Origin: Mimachlamys varia
Lineage: Eukaryota; Mollusca; Bivalvia; Pectinida; Pectinidae
DNA: 64,000 nucleotides
Direction of reading: 5' to 3'
Assembly: GCA_947623455.1 (NCBI GenBank)
Contig: OX392541.1
Span: 3,672,701 to 3,736,700 of the forward strand
Under the pieces are notes generated by a model that was not told the DNA's origin, did no database searches, and saw only the letters and a program-made list of their open reading frames with translations. Positions 10,972 to 25,900 of the stretch are shown here, piece by piece. A program made the translations under genes and the position numbers. Numbering within the stretch: position 1 is the stretch's first letter; each line of letters starts with the position of its first letter.

Positions 10972-13900
10972 GTAAGTTGTTACTTAATGCGCTGTGTTAG
11001 TTAGCCGTTCAATGGTCAGTGCGTCAATATTTAATCATACCCTGTCGATATCTTATCCAGGCTGATAATGGAGTGATCATGATGACACAGAAGTACTGGG
11101 CTAACGATAGCCGATCCAGCTGATTGAAGGAATGCATGTTTAATAAATTATAAAAATATCAAAACATTTAATTAATTATATAAATCAGCTATACGTTTAA
11201 ATTTGCAAATACATGATGTACACGTGCTTTATACCAATTTAAATTTCCTGTCCAGATAGCCTGACAGCTGATAATGATGTCGAACAGTCAGAGATTGACA
11301 TTTGACAATGAGTCATAGTGTTATATAGCCGCAGCATCCTATTTTGTTTGTGGCCAATTATACTTATCTCAACATTGTCATTATGATTTCAGTATGTGTA
11401 TCTGTAGCATGCTATATCTGTATCATTATTATTAGTGATGGGATTTGTGATACGGTTTTAACAGCCTGAGCTATGAAAAAGAGGAGTGGGTCCAAGAGAC
11501 ATACATGTCTTTATTACTAGCAAGCTTGCATGCTCTTCCAACAAGAAAGAGTATACGTGTAGTGCACGACCATGTGCTTCCATCAGAGATTATGTTTTCC
11601 AGAAATACACTTATATACTGCTTATGAATTAGTCCGAAGGGTTCTGACTCTCTGACCCGCTAAATATTTTGACGACAGGCGGGTGGAGAGTCAGAATTCC
11701 TGCTTAGTAAAAAAGTGGAAATTTTACCGACCCGTGCACGGGTCGCCTTTTAAGCCGTGTTTTATAATATGAAACATTTTCGATCACATGTAAATTAAGT
11801 ATCAATGGAAAGAACAGATATTTTTCCACTAACCTACACATTTAATCAAGTCACAGGAGGTCGTAAACCAACTGTCGTCATCCATTTCTAAAAAATAACC
11901 AGTTTCCTGACATCTGTTTGAAAATGGCCGCCGCCTAACATCACGTGATCAAAATAGGTTAGTTCAGAACATAATTCTCGCGGGATCTTGCGACCGCAGC
12001 CATTTTCAAACAGATGTGAGGAAACTGGTTATTTTTTTAGAAATGGGTGGCGACAGTTAGTTTACGACCTCCTGTGACTTGATTAAATGTGTAGGTTTGT
12101 AGAAAAATATCTGTTCTTTCCATTGCTACCTATTTTACATGTGATCGAAAATGTTTCATATTATAATCACAGCTTAAACAGTGGCCCGTGCACGGGTTGG
12201 TAAAATTTCCACTTTTTAACTAATGAGGAATTCTGACTCTCCACCCGCCTGTCGTCAAAATATTTAGCGGGTCAGAGAGTCAGAACCCTTCGGACTACTT
12301 ATAAATGTGTATCTCTTTATGAGCTACATCCAATACTTCCTACACATTTACACATACATGTATATAGCTGCCACACTAGGCAGTTCCAATGTCCTTATAT
12401 GACCCTGACTGTTAATACAGTGGACTCCACTTAATATCACTCCTGTTAATATCACATTCCTCTTTATATCATGTTTTCCCCAAGCACCATTTTTTTCTCT
12501 ATATAAACCAAGTAATTTTATTTGGTTAATATCATGCATTTTGAGATGAATTCCTCTTAATATCATGTTTTTTTTAACCAATCACATAAAATATCCAGAA
12601 AATGATGTCATTTCCATTGATTTCAGATACAACTTGTACAAAATGTTTCATAGAAAATAAAAAATAACCCCAAAAATGTTTTAATTGAAATAATGTTATG
12701 TATTTATATTGAAACGTCTTAATATGTACATTGAATAGCTTACTTTTAGTTATGGAGATTAGAAATGCACTAGATTTAGTGGAAAAACATGTTTCTCTTA
12801 ATGTCACATTCCTGTTAACATCATGTTTTTGTCTGACAAATGCAACATGATATAAAGAGGAGTGCACTGTAATATAATAGGACGTAAAACTAAATAAACC
12901 AAACCAACGAATAGTTTTATATATATTGTAGAGGTGGTATAGGACACACAGTTTGTGACAGAAGAATTCAAACAGAGTTTAATTTACCTCGAGTCAAGGC
13001 ACTGTGTTGTATCCTTAAACAAGATACTTTAATTCACATCACTTGATCCAGTCAACCCAGCTGTAAAAGAGTATGTGTTAGGGCAGTGCTAGAAATGTTT
13101 AATTTTAGCTGTTTGTGCCAAATGACAACATCACCATGCACTGCCGTTGTTTGCTCTCCAGAGAAACGAGAAAGACGTTGGTTGGTTGCAAAGACCCTAC
13201 AAACAATTTGTGAGCTGATTTGTACCAGTATGTTGCGATAAGCTTTTATAGGAACCTCAAGCTCGAATACTATGAATTAGTCTGACTTACATGCGAACAA
13301 TTGAACATCCTGACATGTATTTGATACATATCTAATCTTTAGGCACCACATTTACAGGGAACAGGAACTTTAGAAGTGCTGCTTATCCTGTCATGTCTTG
13401 ATCTTGATAAGTACAAATTGTACATGTTTGTCTGTTGTCTTTTTAAGTTAATCCTTTTAGATTCCTAGAGATTAAATACAGTAGATGCTATATATAGTGG
13501 CTTTGTTTCTGTGAACTTGACCCATTATATAAATTATCATTGTAAAAATTTCCTATTGTGTGTATTATTTTCCAAAAGTTAACAAGGCATACAACCCTGT
13601 AGAAAAGAAATATCTTTAGCAGGGACTTTCATATATGTCATACTGCCACATCTAGTTAAATCTATTCCTATGTTATTCCTTTGTCTAAAGAAATAACTTA
13701 AAATCCTTGTTCTTTATAGAGACAGCATTACTCCACAAGACCCATATCATACAATCCATATAATTATCAGTATTCACAGAGGACGGTATAGGGGAGAGGA
13801 TGGAGTAGTTAGTTTAGTATCCTTTTGATGTTAACAGTTAACTTGTAACAATGATGTCCATATGCATATTGTTGGTATGATTGTAGGAATGGTGATTCGT

Positions 13901-16900
13901 TACGGAAGTTCAGCCAGCACGGCGACATATATAGTTAGTTTTGTATCTTGTTGATCTTAACTTGTAACAATAATGTCTGTGTTGTAGGTATGATCGTAGG
14001 GATGGTGATTCGTTATGGAAGCTCAGCCAGTACGGAGACACCAGAGGTGGAATTGACCAATAATGAGACATTCTATGCCTTTCAGCCTCCCTCATCTGTC
14101 ATCCTCAACCTGAAATCAGAAGAAAACTCCACAGATAAACCACACTCTCTTAAGTACAATCTATGGGGAATGGTCAATGAGAATGACCAAATGGCTCCCA
14201 TCGTTCGTGCTGTAAGTAATTAATACACCAATAGTTATATATCACTGTCAGGATTTGTGTTTAAGCCTCCCTATACCTTTTCAAGCATGGGAATTGAAAA
14301 GGACTCCACATTCAGGATTTCCATCCATTAATAAAATACCCAGTGCGAACCCTGCATGTACAAGATTTACAAGTTTGTTCTAACGAATAACCTTGTATTT
14401 AATCTAACACCTTTTAGATTACCAAAATAGCCCAGGGATATGACACTGGTAACCATTAAAATATTGATATTTGGGCAGAAGCCAGGGCTTTTTCTGGGGT
14501 CTCTCAGGGGCCGATATAAGGCCCCATTCCCAATGAGATTTTGGCTTCAATTTTCCCAATTTCAGTTTTATTTTCCCAATCAGTTGACTAGACTAAATTC
14601 CAGTCTGTAATTTCCTTAAAGTTTCTGAAAGTTCTGTGAAAACATGTACACTGCATGCATTGACTGCAAACAATAAAGACAAAAACGATGTATTTCTTGC
14701 AGTTTAATATCAAAATTATTATTATACAACAACATGTATATTAATAGATTATTTTTATTCAAGGATTTTCGTTGTTGATATAATGATGATTTTTCCCAAT
14801 TTCGCCCAGGGGGCCTTTTCCCAATTTACCTAGAAAAAGCCCTGGAAGCATACTGAGGTAAAAGGCTATAAAATGTGTTCAACCTACTCTCCTTTTCTTG
14901 GACTTTCAATGTCACAGGGGTCATCAGGGTCGTATATTGAAGTCTAAGGCCATACCAATTTGATTTATTGTTCTTCGGAAAATGAGATTTCAAAATTGGA
15001 GCGAGCGGGCGAAAGTATTTTGTTTTTAAAAAAATTTGAATTCCTTAAAATGTCGAGCGAGCAGTAGTTTTCAAAAGACTAAATGTCAGAATACATGTTT
15101 GACTATTAATATAATGAATCATCAAACAGTACACGTATTTAAATTGTTGTTGTTGTTCCTGCCACGGGTCGGCAAAATTTCCACTTTTAACTAAGTAGGA
15201 ATTCTGACTCTCGCACCCGCCTGTCGTCCAAATATTTAGCGGGTCAGAGAGTCAGAACCCTTTGGACTAGATATATATATATATATATGTACGATGTACC
15301 GCTATAAAAATAAACCTGAATGCTAGATATATGGCACTAGGTGTTTTGCAGACATAACCTTTCAGCTACATTAATAATAATTGTAATATAAATCGACACA
15401 AGCATTATTTGTGTACTATCATATCCAGATCATAAAGTTTAATATCAGTTTATAAACTGACGTCCCATATATATATACCATCAATTATTGTCTATCTTGT
15501 GGTTGAAAAAGCATCATGAACCAAGTGTTAAACTGTAATCCATTCCGGATTTAAATGTACGCCATTTGAGTTCGAATGGTAATACCTACATAAATATTCC
15601 AAAATATCAATAGCAAACAATTTTTTGAACTATCAACAGTGTCCTATTCTATTAACACAAGACTGATGAAATGACTGATGTCTGCGAAATTGGGTCGATT
15701 GCTTGGGAAGAATATCGTTTGAAATTCAATATAGAGGTGTTATTAAAGTCGTACATTTGTATTAACATCTCTTATGATATCGCCTACTTAATATTTTTAA
15801 AGGATTTTTAAAGATATTTTCTGTTGACGCTTGAAGTCGCTTTTTAGTGAGACTGCTTGAGTTCCGTATTTTGTTTTTTTGATCAAGAGATCTTGAAACG
15901 ATTAACCATCTATTGCGGTATTTTGCAATACATTATGGTGACCAGTTTATGTAGTGACCAACATGATAAGAAAGTCATTTATGACATTTTTCCAGTTTTT
16001 TCAAAAGTGAAAAAGCCTCGTCGCACATTTCCCTCGTGTTGCTGCCGAAAAAACGCTTGAAATACCATTTTTACCTTCGTTTCAAACATTCAAATGATCC
16101 GGATTAGCGCTTTCTAACTTTTGAACCGTTGAAAAATATATCCAGATTCGTCATATTTCTAAGACGATAAAATTGGAGCGGTAATATTTTACTTTTACTT
16201 TTATTTTATTTTTCCAAAACAGGAGCGGTAAATCCGACAAACAATAAATCAAATTGGCATGGCCTAATCGAGCAATGATATTTTGCGGGTAGCTGTATTT
16301 TAGTCTAGTATTACAAGTGTGAGATTAATACCAGGTTAGCAATTCAGACCCATTAGGCCTCTTGATTATTCTGTGAATAGTTTACTGCAAAACTCACTAC
16401 CCAGTACATATACATGTATACATTTTGTGGGTTTTGTGTGAGGCCTGGGCTAAGTCTTCCACTTTTCGTGTTGGTTCCCTGGCCTCCAGTACGCTGAAAC
16501 ACTTTTCAATTATTTTTTGTTCTGGAACAGGTGCAGCGACTTGAACTTTAGTTAAGACCAGTTAGTTTAAAACTCATTTAAATTTGATTGTTTTCAAGGC
16601 GTATTTGAACAATCAAGGTATATCAGAACAGGATGACATGCATCCCACTGGTATGTGACCTATGTAGTATAGACTAGTTATCGTTGAATTCTGTTTTCTA
16701 GGTTACCTTTGATCCGGAGTTCTTTTTCAACATTATGCTGCCTTTCATCATCTTTGAAGCAGGGTACAGTATGAAGAGGGTAAGTTGTGACAATATTGTA
16801 GATTTTGAATTTATTTTTATCTGTATATTATTTGTTTAGGTTTTGCCTGCTTCTATCGTAGTATCTATCATAATGACATTAGGTTCAAATATGACTGTAT

Positions 16901-19900
16901 GGGTGAATCATCAAAACCTGGACAATCCCTGATATCCAGGTGTAACTCTCCCTTTTGCTCTCTACACCCCCGGAATATGTCACAGGAAAACTGAAGGCTC
17001 TGTTCATGTGTGTGCCCCTTGTTGATGAGGCAAGAAAGAAGAAAAGTTGTCCCTTTGATGTACATCTAAAGAATCTTGTACGGTAAAAATTGTTAGGCTT
17101 TGAATTCATTCGTGGCTCGTTTGTAATCTGCAAAAGACATGTATAAGCCTAGCGATGGGTCTTTTTTTTTCACCTGAGACCAATTAAAGTGTCTTCATGC
17201 CTTCAATTTTGCCATGACATATTCCAGGGGTGTAGAGAGCGAAGGTGAGTGTAACCCCTGGATATCGAGGATGAATCTGGACACAGAGACATGGTAAATA
17301 AATATCAAACGAGTTTGATAACAGGGTTTGTGGAGGCGTTTCAAATACTGCTACGGATACAAGAATAGTTTCTCGTTCTTCAAAGACAGGATGTATGTAC
17401 TGTATTCAACCTAGTAAGCACACTGTGCGCTTACAAAAACACAAAATGGTGTGCTCCATAACACCATGTACAGGAAAGACTGAAGATTATATCATCAAAT
17501 CAGTGAGGTAAGGAACTTTTATAGGTTTTAATCGACACGCCCCCGAAATCCCTGAAAAAAAGGTTGGGGTTTGCTAATAGGGGCAGATGTAACTATTTAA
17601 TAAAATACGGTTTATGTAAAATCTAATTCAGTTGTAAAGGGGGTAAATTTGAGGAACGGAAGTCTAGTAGTAACCTGCTGTGCCCTTGACCAAGAGGTTG
17701 TGGGTTTGAGTAAGGTGACTGCGTTGTAAACATGAGTAAAATATTGACATTATCATAATGATTATGCTTTTATTTCTCCATTTCAGAGGCATTTTTTCCG
17801 AAACTTTGGAGCCATAATAGCATATGCCTTTGTTGGTACAACAATATCTTGCTGTGTAGTCGGGTAGGTATATATACTATATAAGTATTAGTAATCTATA
17901 TCTCCAAGGCTGTGTCAATATTCTCTTGTAAATGTTGATTGTAATTGTGTAACACTCATCTCAGCTGAACTAATGGACTGCTGTTGATTATAATTTTGTG
18001 ACACTCTATCTCAGATGAACTGATGGATTGCTATCTCCTTGTAAATGTTGATCATAATTTTGTGACACTCTATCTCAGATGAACTAATGGATTGCTGTTA
18101 ATTATAATTTTGTGACACTCAATCTCTGATGAACTAATGGATCCTTATCCCCTTGTAAATGTTGATTATCGTTTTGTGACACTCTATCTCAGATGAACTA
18201 ATGGATTGCTGTTAATTATAATTTTGTGACACTCGATCTCAGATAAAAATATGGATCACTCTCTTTTCAGTGGGATTATGTATGGTCTAACAAGACTGAT
18301 GGACATCACTTTCAGTTTAAATGATTGCTTTTTCTTTGGAGCGATAATCTCAGCTACGGATCCAGGTATGTGGTGTACTTACTAATGATTATAGAAATGA
18401 CCCTTACTAGTAATTAATTATGATTATTGAAATTACATTTACTAGTAATTAATTATGATTATAATTATTACACTTAAATGTGTTTAATTATTCACTTGGT
18501 TGAGAATGTATTTAGTAATTCTGTACGTGTAATTCTTGTCCATCCCTGATAATATTACTTTGAAATCTTGGGTACCTGCATGTGCTCAGCGTTCTTAAAA
18601 AAAATCCTCATTTCTACAAATACGTTGTATTTTTTTAACCCCCATATATGATAGATTAACTTTCCCTAAAACTCTTCCTCATTTATATAAATGTGTTTTA
18701 CAAACCTCGGAAACATGTGTTCAAATTTCCCTAAAACTCTTCCTCGTTAGTACAAATTTGATTTGTAAAGTCAATAGTTGTGACCTACCTTCCTTATCTG
18801 AATGTTAACTTATTCCTGACCAAAAACCCAAATAAAAGTTCATACACTCTTCACCAGTGAAATTCCTTGTTACCATAGAAACCTCAACCTTGAACAAGTC
18901 GTTCTGTAGTCAAGATGAATATTATCATTGAGCCCATACTACTGATTCAGGGATATGCCCATACTACTATTTCAGGAATGGCCCCATACAACTTATTCAG
19001 GGATGGACCATACTACTTATTCAGGGATGGCCCCATACTACTTATTCAGGGATGGCCCCATACTACTTATTCAGGGATGGCCCCATACTACTTATTCAGG
19101 GATGGCCCCATACTACTTATTCAGGGATGGCCCCATACAACTTATTCAGGGATGGCCCCATACAACTTATTCAGGGATATGCCCATACTACTATTTCAGG
19201 AATGGCCCCATACAACTTATTCAGGGATGGACCATACTACTTATTCAGGGATGGCCCCATACTACTTATTCAGGGATGGCCCCATACTACTTATTCAGGG
19301 ATGGCCCATACTACTTATTCAGGGATGGCCCCATACAACTTATTCAGGGATGGCCCCATACTACTTATTCAGGGATGGCCCCATACTACTTATTCAGGGA
19401 TGGCCCCATACTACTAATTCAGGGATGGCCCCATACTACTTATTCAGGGATGGCCCCATACAACTTATTCAGGGATGGCCCCATACAACTTATTCAGGGA
19501 TGGCCCCATACAACTTATTCAGGGATGGCCCCATACAACTTATTCAGGGATGGCCCCATACTACTTATTCAGGGATGGCCCATACTACTTATTCAGGGAT
19601 GGCCCCATACTACTATTTCAGGGATGGCCCAATACTACTTATTCAGGGATGGCCCCATACAACTTATTCAGGGATGGCCCCATACTACTATTTCAGGGAT
19701 GGCCCAATACTACTAATTCAGGGATGGCCCCATACAACTTATTCAGGGATATGCCCATACTACTATTTCAGGAATGGCCCCATACAACTTATTCAGGGAT
19801 GGCCCCATACTACTTATTCAGGGATGGCCCCATACTACTTATTCAGGGATGGCCCATACTACTTATTCAGGGATGGCCCCATACTACTTATTCAGGGATG

Positions 19901-22900
19901 GCCCATACAACTTATTCAGGGATATGCCCATACTACTTATTCAGGGATGGCCCCATACTACTTATTCAGGGATGGCCCATACTACTTATTCAGGGATGGC
20001 CCATACTACTTATTCAGGGATGGCTCCATACAACTTATTCAGGGATGGCCCCATACTACTTATTCAGGGATGGCCCATACTACTTATTCAGGGATGGCCC
20101 CATACTACTTATTCAGGGATGGCCCATACTACTTATTCAGGGATGGCCCCATACTACTTATTCAGGGATGGCCCCATACTACTTATTCAGGAATGGCCCC
20201 ATACTACTTATTCAGGGATGGCCCCATACAACTTATTCAGGGATGGCCCCATACTACTTATTCAGGGATGGCCCATACTACTTATTCAGGAATGGCCCCA
20301 TACAACTTATTCAGGGATGGCCCATACTACTTATTCAGGGATGGCCCCATACTACTTATTCAGGGATGGCCCATACTACTAATTCAGGGATGGCCCCATA
20401 CTACTTATTCAGGGAAGGCCCATACTACTTATCCAGGGATGGCCCCATACTACTTATTCAGGGATGGCCCATACTACTTATTCAGGGATGGCCCATACTA
20501 CTTATTCAGGGATGGCCCCATACAACTTATTCAGGGATGGCCCATACAACTTATTCAGGGATGGCCCATACTACTTATTCAGGGATGGCCCCATACTACT
20601 TATTCAGGGATGGCCCCATACTACTAATTCAGGGATGACCCATACAACTTATTCAGGGATGGCCCATACTACTTATTCAGGGATGGCCCCATACTACTAA
20701 TTCAGGGATGGCCCCATACTACTAATTCAGGGATGACCCATACAACTTATTCAGGGATGGCCCATACTACTTATTCAGGGATGGCCCCATACTACTAATT
20801 CAGGGATGGCCCCATACTACTAATTCAGGGATGACCCCATACTACTAATTCACGGATGACCCCATACTACTAATTCACGGATGGCCCCATACTACTTATT
20901 CAGGGATGACCCCATACTACTAATTCACGGATGGCCCCATACTACTTATTCAGGGATGGCCCCATACTACTAATTCAGGGATGGCCCCATACTACTAATT
21001 CAGGGATGGCCCCATACTACTTATTCAGGGATGGCCCCATACTACTTATTCAGGGATGGCCCCATACTACTAATTCAGGGATGGCCCCATACTACTTATT
21101 CAGGGATGGCCCCATACTACTTATTCAGGGATGGCCCCATACTACTAATTCAGGGATGGCCCCATACTACTTATTCAGGGATGGCCCATACTACTAATTC
21201 AGGGATGACCCCATACTACTAATTCAGGGATGGCCCCATACTACTTATTCAGGGATGGCCCCATACTACTAATTCAGGGATGGCCCCATACTACTAATTC
21301 AGGGATGGCCCCATACTACTAATTCAGGGATGGCCCCATACTACTTATTCAGGGATGGCCCATACTACTTATTCAGGGATGACCCCATACTACTTATTCA
21401 GGGATGGCCCCATACTACTAATTCAGGGATGACCCCATACTACTAATTCAGGGATGACCCCATACTACTAATTCACGGATGGCCCCATACTACTTATTCA
21501 GGGATGGCCCCATACTACTAATTCAGGGATGACCCCATACTACTAATTCAGGGATGGCCCCATACTACTTATTCAGGGATGGCCCCATACTACTTATTCA
21601 GGGATGGCCCCATACTACTTATTCAGGGATGGCCCCATACTACTAATTCAGGGATGGCCCCATACTGCTGATCCAGGGATGGCCCCATAATATACTACTT
21701 ATTCAGGGATGGCCCCATAGTACTGATCCAGGGATGGCCCCATACTACTAATTCAGGGATGGCCCCATACTACTTATTCAGGGATGGCCCCATACTACTT
21801 ATTCAGGGATGGCCCCATACTACTTATTCAGGGATGGCCCCATACTACTTATTCAGGGATGGCCCCATACTAGTAATTCAGTGATGGCTCCATACTACTT
21901 ATTCAGGGATGGCCCATACTACTTATTCAGGGATGGCCCCATACTACTTATTCAGGGATGGCCCCATAATATACTTCTAATTCAGGGATGGCCCCATAAT
22001 ATACTACTTATTCAGGGTTGCCCCATACTACTAATTCAGGGATGGCCCCATAATATACTACTTATTCAGGGATAGCCCCATAGTACTGATCCAGGGATGG
22101 CCCCATACTACTAATTCAGGGATGGCCCCATACTGCTGATCCAGGGATGGCCCCATAATATACTACTTATTCAGGGATAGCCCCATAGTACTGATCCAGG
22201 GATGGCCCCATACTACTAATTCAGGGATGGCCCCATACTGCTGATCCAGGGATGGCCCCATAATATACTACTGATCCAGGGATGGCCCCATAATATACTA
22301 CTTATTCAGGGATGGCCCCATAATATACTACTTATTCAGGGATGGCCCCATTCTTCTAAATCATTGAGCCCAACTACTTATTCAGTGATGCAGATGGCCC
22401 TGTGCTAGTTCAGTGATCCATTATTCTATACAGCCCTTGTTATGTTTCCTTTGATATTATTAATAAATATTACCTATATGTATGTATTTTAGACCTTCAG
22501 ACCTTACTTGGGTACACCCTTGATACTGCGAGGGTTATGCTTGCTGTCGCTCTGCTCCCTTGGCATGTGTCATAGTATTGTTGGTCTTGGGTGATACATT
22601 TTGGACCAATCAATTTTACTGTAGTGAGACTCTTCCGATGTACATCAAAGATCAAACAAACCTTCTCAGCTCATCCACTAGGTGGCGCTCACAGCCTTCT
22701 ATTTCGCTATGACATATACTCCAGGGTAGCAGAGAGCCTGAAGGTAACCCCTGGATATCGAGGATGGTGTAAATTGTGACCCATCAATCATAAAACATTT
22801 GGGATATTAATTCAAATGGAGTTTATATTCAATGCTTCCTGTCTGAAGAAAATATTTCTAAAATTGATTTTTTTTTTACAATCAGATTCAGTGATTTTGT

Positions 22901-25900
22901 TTGCCCATTTAGACAGCCGATATAAGGCTGTTTCCCCAGGTCAAAATTTGTACTATTTTCCCAAAATGAAGCAAAATTCAAGAATATTTTCCCAATTTAT
23001 CTGAAAATCCTACTTTATTTTACCAATTCAATAAGGCACAGGCTGCTGTAAAATCTAGATAGCAAAAACTCCAGAGATTTAATCAAGACTTGCATGTATA
23101 ATTGGTTTTAATTTGTGTTTTTTTTTTTCTGCCACAGTGACTGTGCTGGCTATATTTAGTGATCTGAAGGTAGACGTCGATTTATTCGCCTTTGTGTTTG
23201 GAGAAAGTGTTCTCAACGATGCTGTGGCCATTGTCCTATCTGAGTAAGTCAACTTGTCTGTTTACAGTTTGAATATTTCATCTCGCTTAACTGGATTTTC
23301 AGTATTAGATTTTTTTTTTCATAAGATTAGTGATTAGTTTTTCACATGATTTATAAATATCTGGCTAGCCTATCAGTTTACATCTCTCCAGTATATATAA
23401 AAAAAAAAAATTGTTTTCCTACAACTTTTGAAATTACTCTCGCTTAACTGGATTTTCAGAATTAGTTTTAATTTTTTTTTAAATTAATTATTAGGTTTTT
23501 CACATGATTTATAAATATCTGGCTAGCCTATCAGTTTACATCTCTTCTGTTTAAAAAAATTGTTTTGTTTTCCTACAACTTTTGAAATTACTGACAGTAA
23601 TATAATTTTAAACATGTTAAGTTGAGTTTGAATTATATGCATGATAATCAGAACTTTGTTCCACTTTTGAACACTCAGATAAAACATTTCTCAGATATTT
23701 ATATAAGGCTAAGGTCTTTTCTAGTCGTGTTAGCTGATATTTCCAATAGCATTACTGTATAGATTTTCATGTTTCAACATAAAAATGAAAAAAAAAAAAC
23801 AGATATAAAAACATTCATACTTAAAATTTTGGTGGTTAAATCAATATTATACAGATTTTAATGAATAAATATTTCATTATTTGTAATGGACCACAAAATC
23901 TGTAATAATGTGAAATTGTATGATCCTTTCTCATAATTGTAATAGTAGTTATCCATTTTGCCCATATCTAAGTTCACTGATCAAGGTGACTTTAAAGAGG
24001 TAAGCATAAACATTTAAAAACATAATTTTGTCCGAGATTAAGCCATAATTTGTATAAACATATATAACACATCAGTTCATATTATTGTAAATTAAACATA
24101 ATCATTGGTGTACTTAATTTGTAGGTCATAATTTAAGCAAATTGATGCAGTGATGAAATGGCACATTCACAGTACTTACTGTAAAATGGGATCTACATAA
24201 TCTGTAATTATTGCATTCATAATTTACTGGAATGTTTTGAGCCTGAAAACCAGGTAGATTACTGCTAAAATATGTACATTTCAGTATGTAATAAACATGA
24301 AATGTACATAGCTAATTTGTGAATTACTTTCTTAATGTTTGTGTATGTTTATGTAAAAATTACTGTGTTTCATTTAATGTAATGTACGTAAATTACACCT
24401 GATTGTAAATATCAGAAATTGGTTAGGATAGAAAAACAGTGGTTTATAGTCTATGTGTTACTTTGATCTAGATCTCTGCAATACATCGACTTTGGGTAAT
24501 ATATAATCTGTCTGTTAAACATGTCCTCCATTAAACACTCCCTACAAATGTAGCTGGAGTTGTGTCACATGGTTTTGCTGTTTTGAATCACCTGATTTTG
24601 TTGTTGTTTTTCATCACATAATAACCATACCCCAACAATTAATTGACATTTTGCATTAAGAACAGCATTATTGTGTAAGAGGAGCAAATAATATTAAATA
24701 TAGGCCTTCTACTTCAATCTTTTGTAATTACCGGTATATACAGCTAAAAAATGATGCAGTGGCCAAGTGGTTAAGGTGTCTGATATTCTGCTACCACTAG
24801 CCCTCCACCTATGGGTCTTGGTGGCCAAGTGGTTTATATGTCTGACATTCTGCTACCCCTAGCCCTCCACCTCTTAGTCGCAGTGGCCAAGTGGTTAAGG
24901 TGTCTGATATTCTGCTACCACTAGCCCGCTACCTATTGGTCACAGTGGCCAAGTGGTTCAAGTGTCTGACATTCTGCTACCACTAGCCCTCAACCTGTTG
25001 GTCGCAGTGGCCAAGTGGTTATGGTGTCATAATGTGTAAATGAGTTCTCACACTATGACTAAGATTTAAGAAATTCTGATGTCATTGACTAAGTTGTGTA
25101 TTTAAAAAAGAAGTAATAGTTATCATATACCTGTGTGGATTTTGTTTTGATCTTTTGTTTTCTCAATTATCAGAAATGAATTAATATTCTGAGTTTGTGT
25201 TTTTAACTACATGTACAAAAAATGTACTAATAAAATGAATATTGATATCCTTTTAAAGGGAAATTTTGTTTGAAATATACTCTTACCGGTAATAGGACAA
25301 ATAATCAAAAATGTGTACACTAACAAGAAAACAATGTTGACTGTTATTTATTGCTAAACAAGATACTTATACATAGTTATACATGTACCTAAATAACTCT
25401 GAAAATAAAATTCATTAATGAAAAGCTTTGTTTCAATCCAAACAAAAATTATTTAATTATGTAATATAAAATTTTCTTTGTTAGCCCATCATCCGAACAT
25501 AGTGGTTAAATCGCCATTAGTCTGCCGTCTGTTTCCTGACAGTCTTACCCGTAGTTGGTTGTGAAATTTCTCCGGAAGCACTTGACCAGTCTTTGTCAAA
25601 TTTCATATCTTATGTACAGATCCCCTATATTATTATCAGGTTTGCTGGCTTTTTGAGACCTACAGAAAAATCAAAATAGCTAGCAAGCAGTCAGTTCACA
25701 ATTTCACAATTCCAGTTCCTCATAGCAAATTCTCAGTATGTAAACCGCAACTTAACTTTGAATGTAAACTGTGAGCCCAACTGTATATTGGTAATACAAT
25801 TTACCACAAAATCCAGTTTTTGTAAACAAGTCCGTCTGTTTGGAAGATACAAGAAAAAAAATAAAATTCACTGGGACCTATTGTAGATTTTAAGATCATG

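Noticed and set aside
18915..20627. 570-codon open frame and overlapping long ORFs
   Set aside because: It is the translation of the 25-bp minisatellite. Frames shift between 24- and 25-bp units, the reading is the same peptide in rotation, and the array lies inside an intron between two confirmed exons.
18930..22375. CRISPR array
   Set aside because: Units are contiguous with no unique spacers, and the context is an animal gene with introns. The same holds for the arrays at 27117, 33012, 40518, 47662 and 54762.
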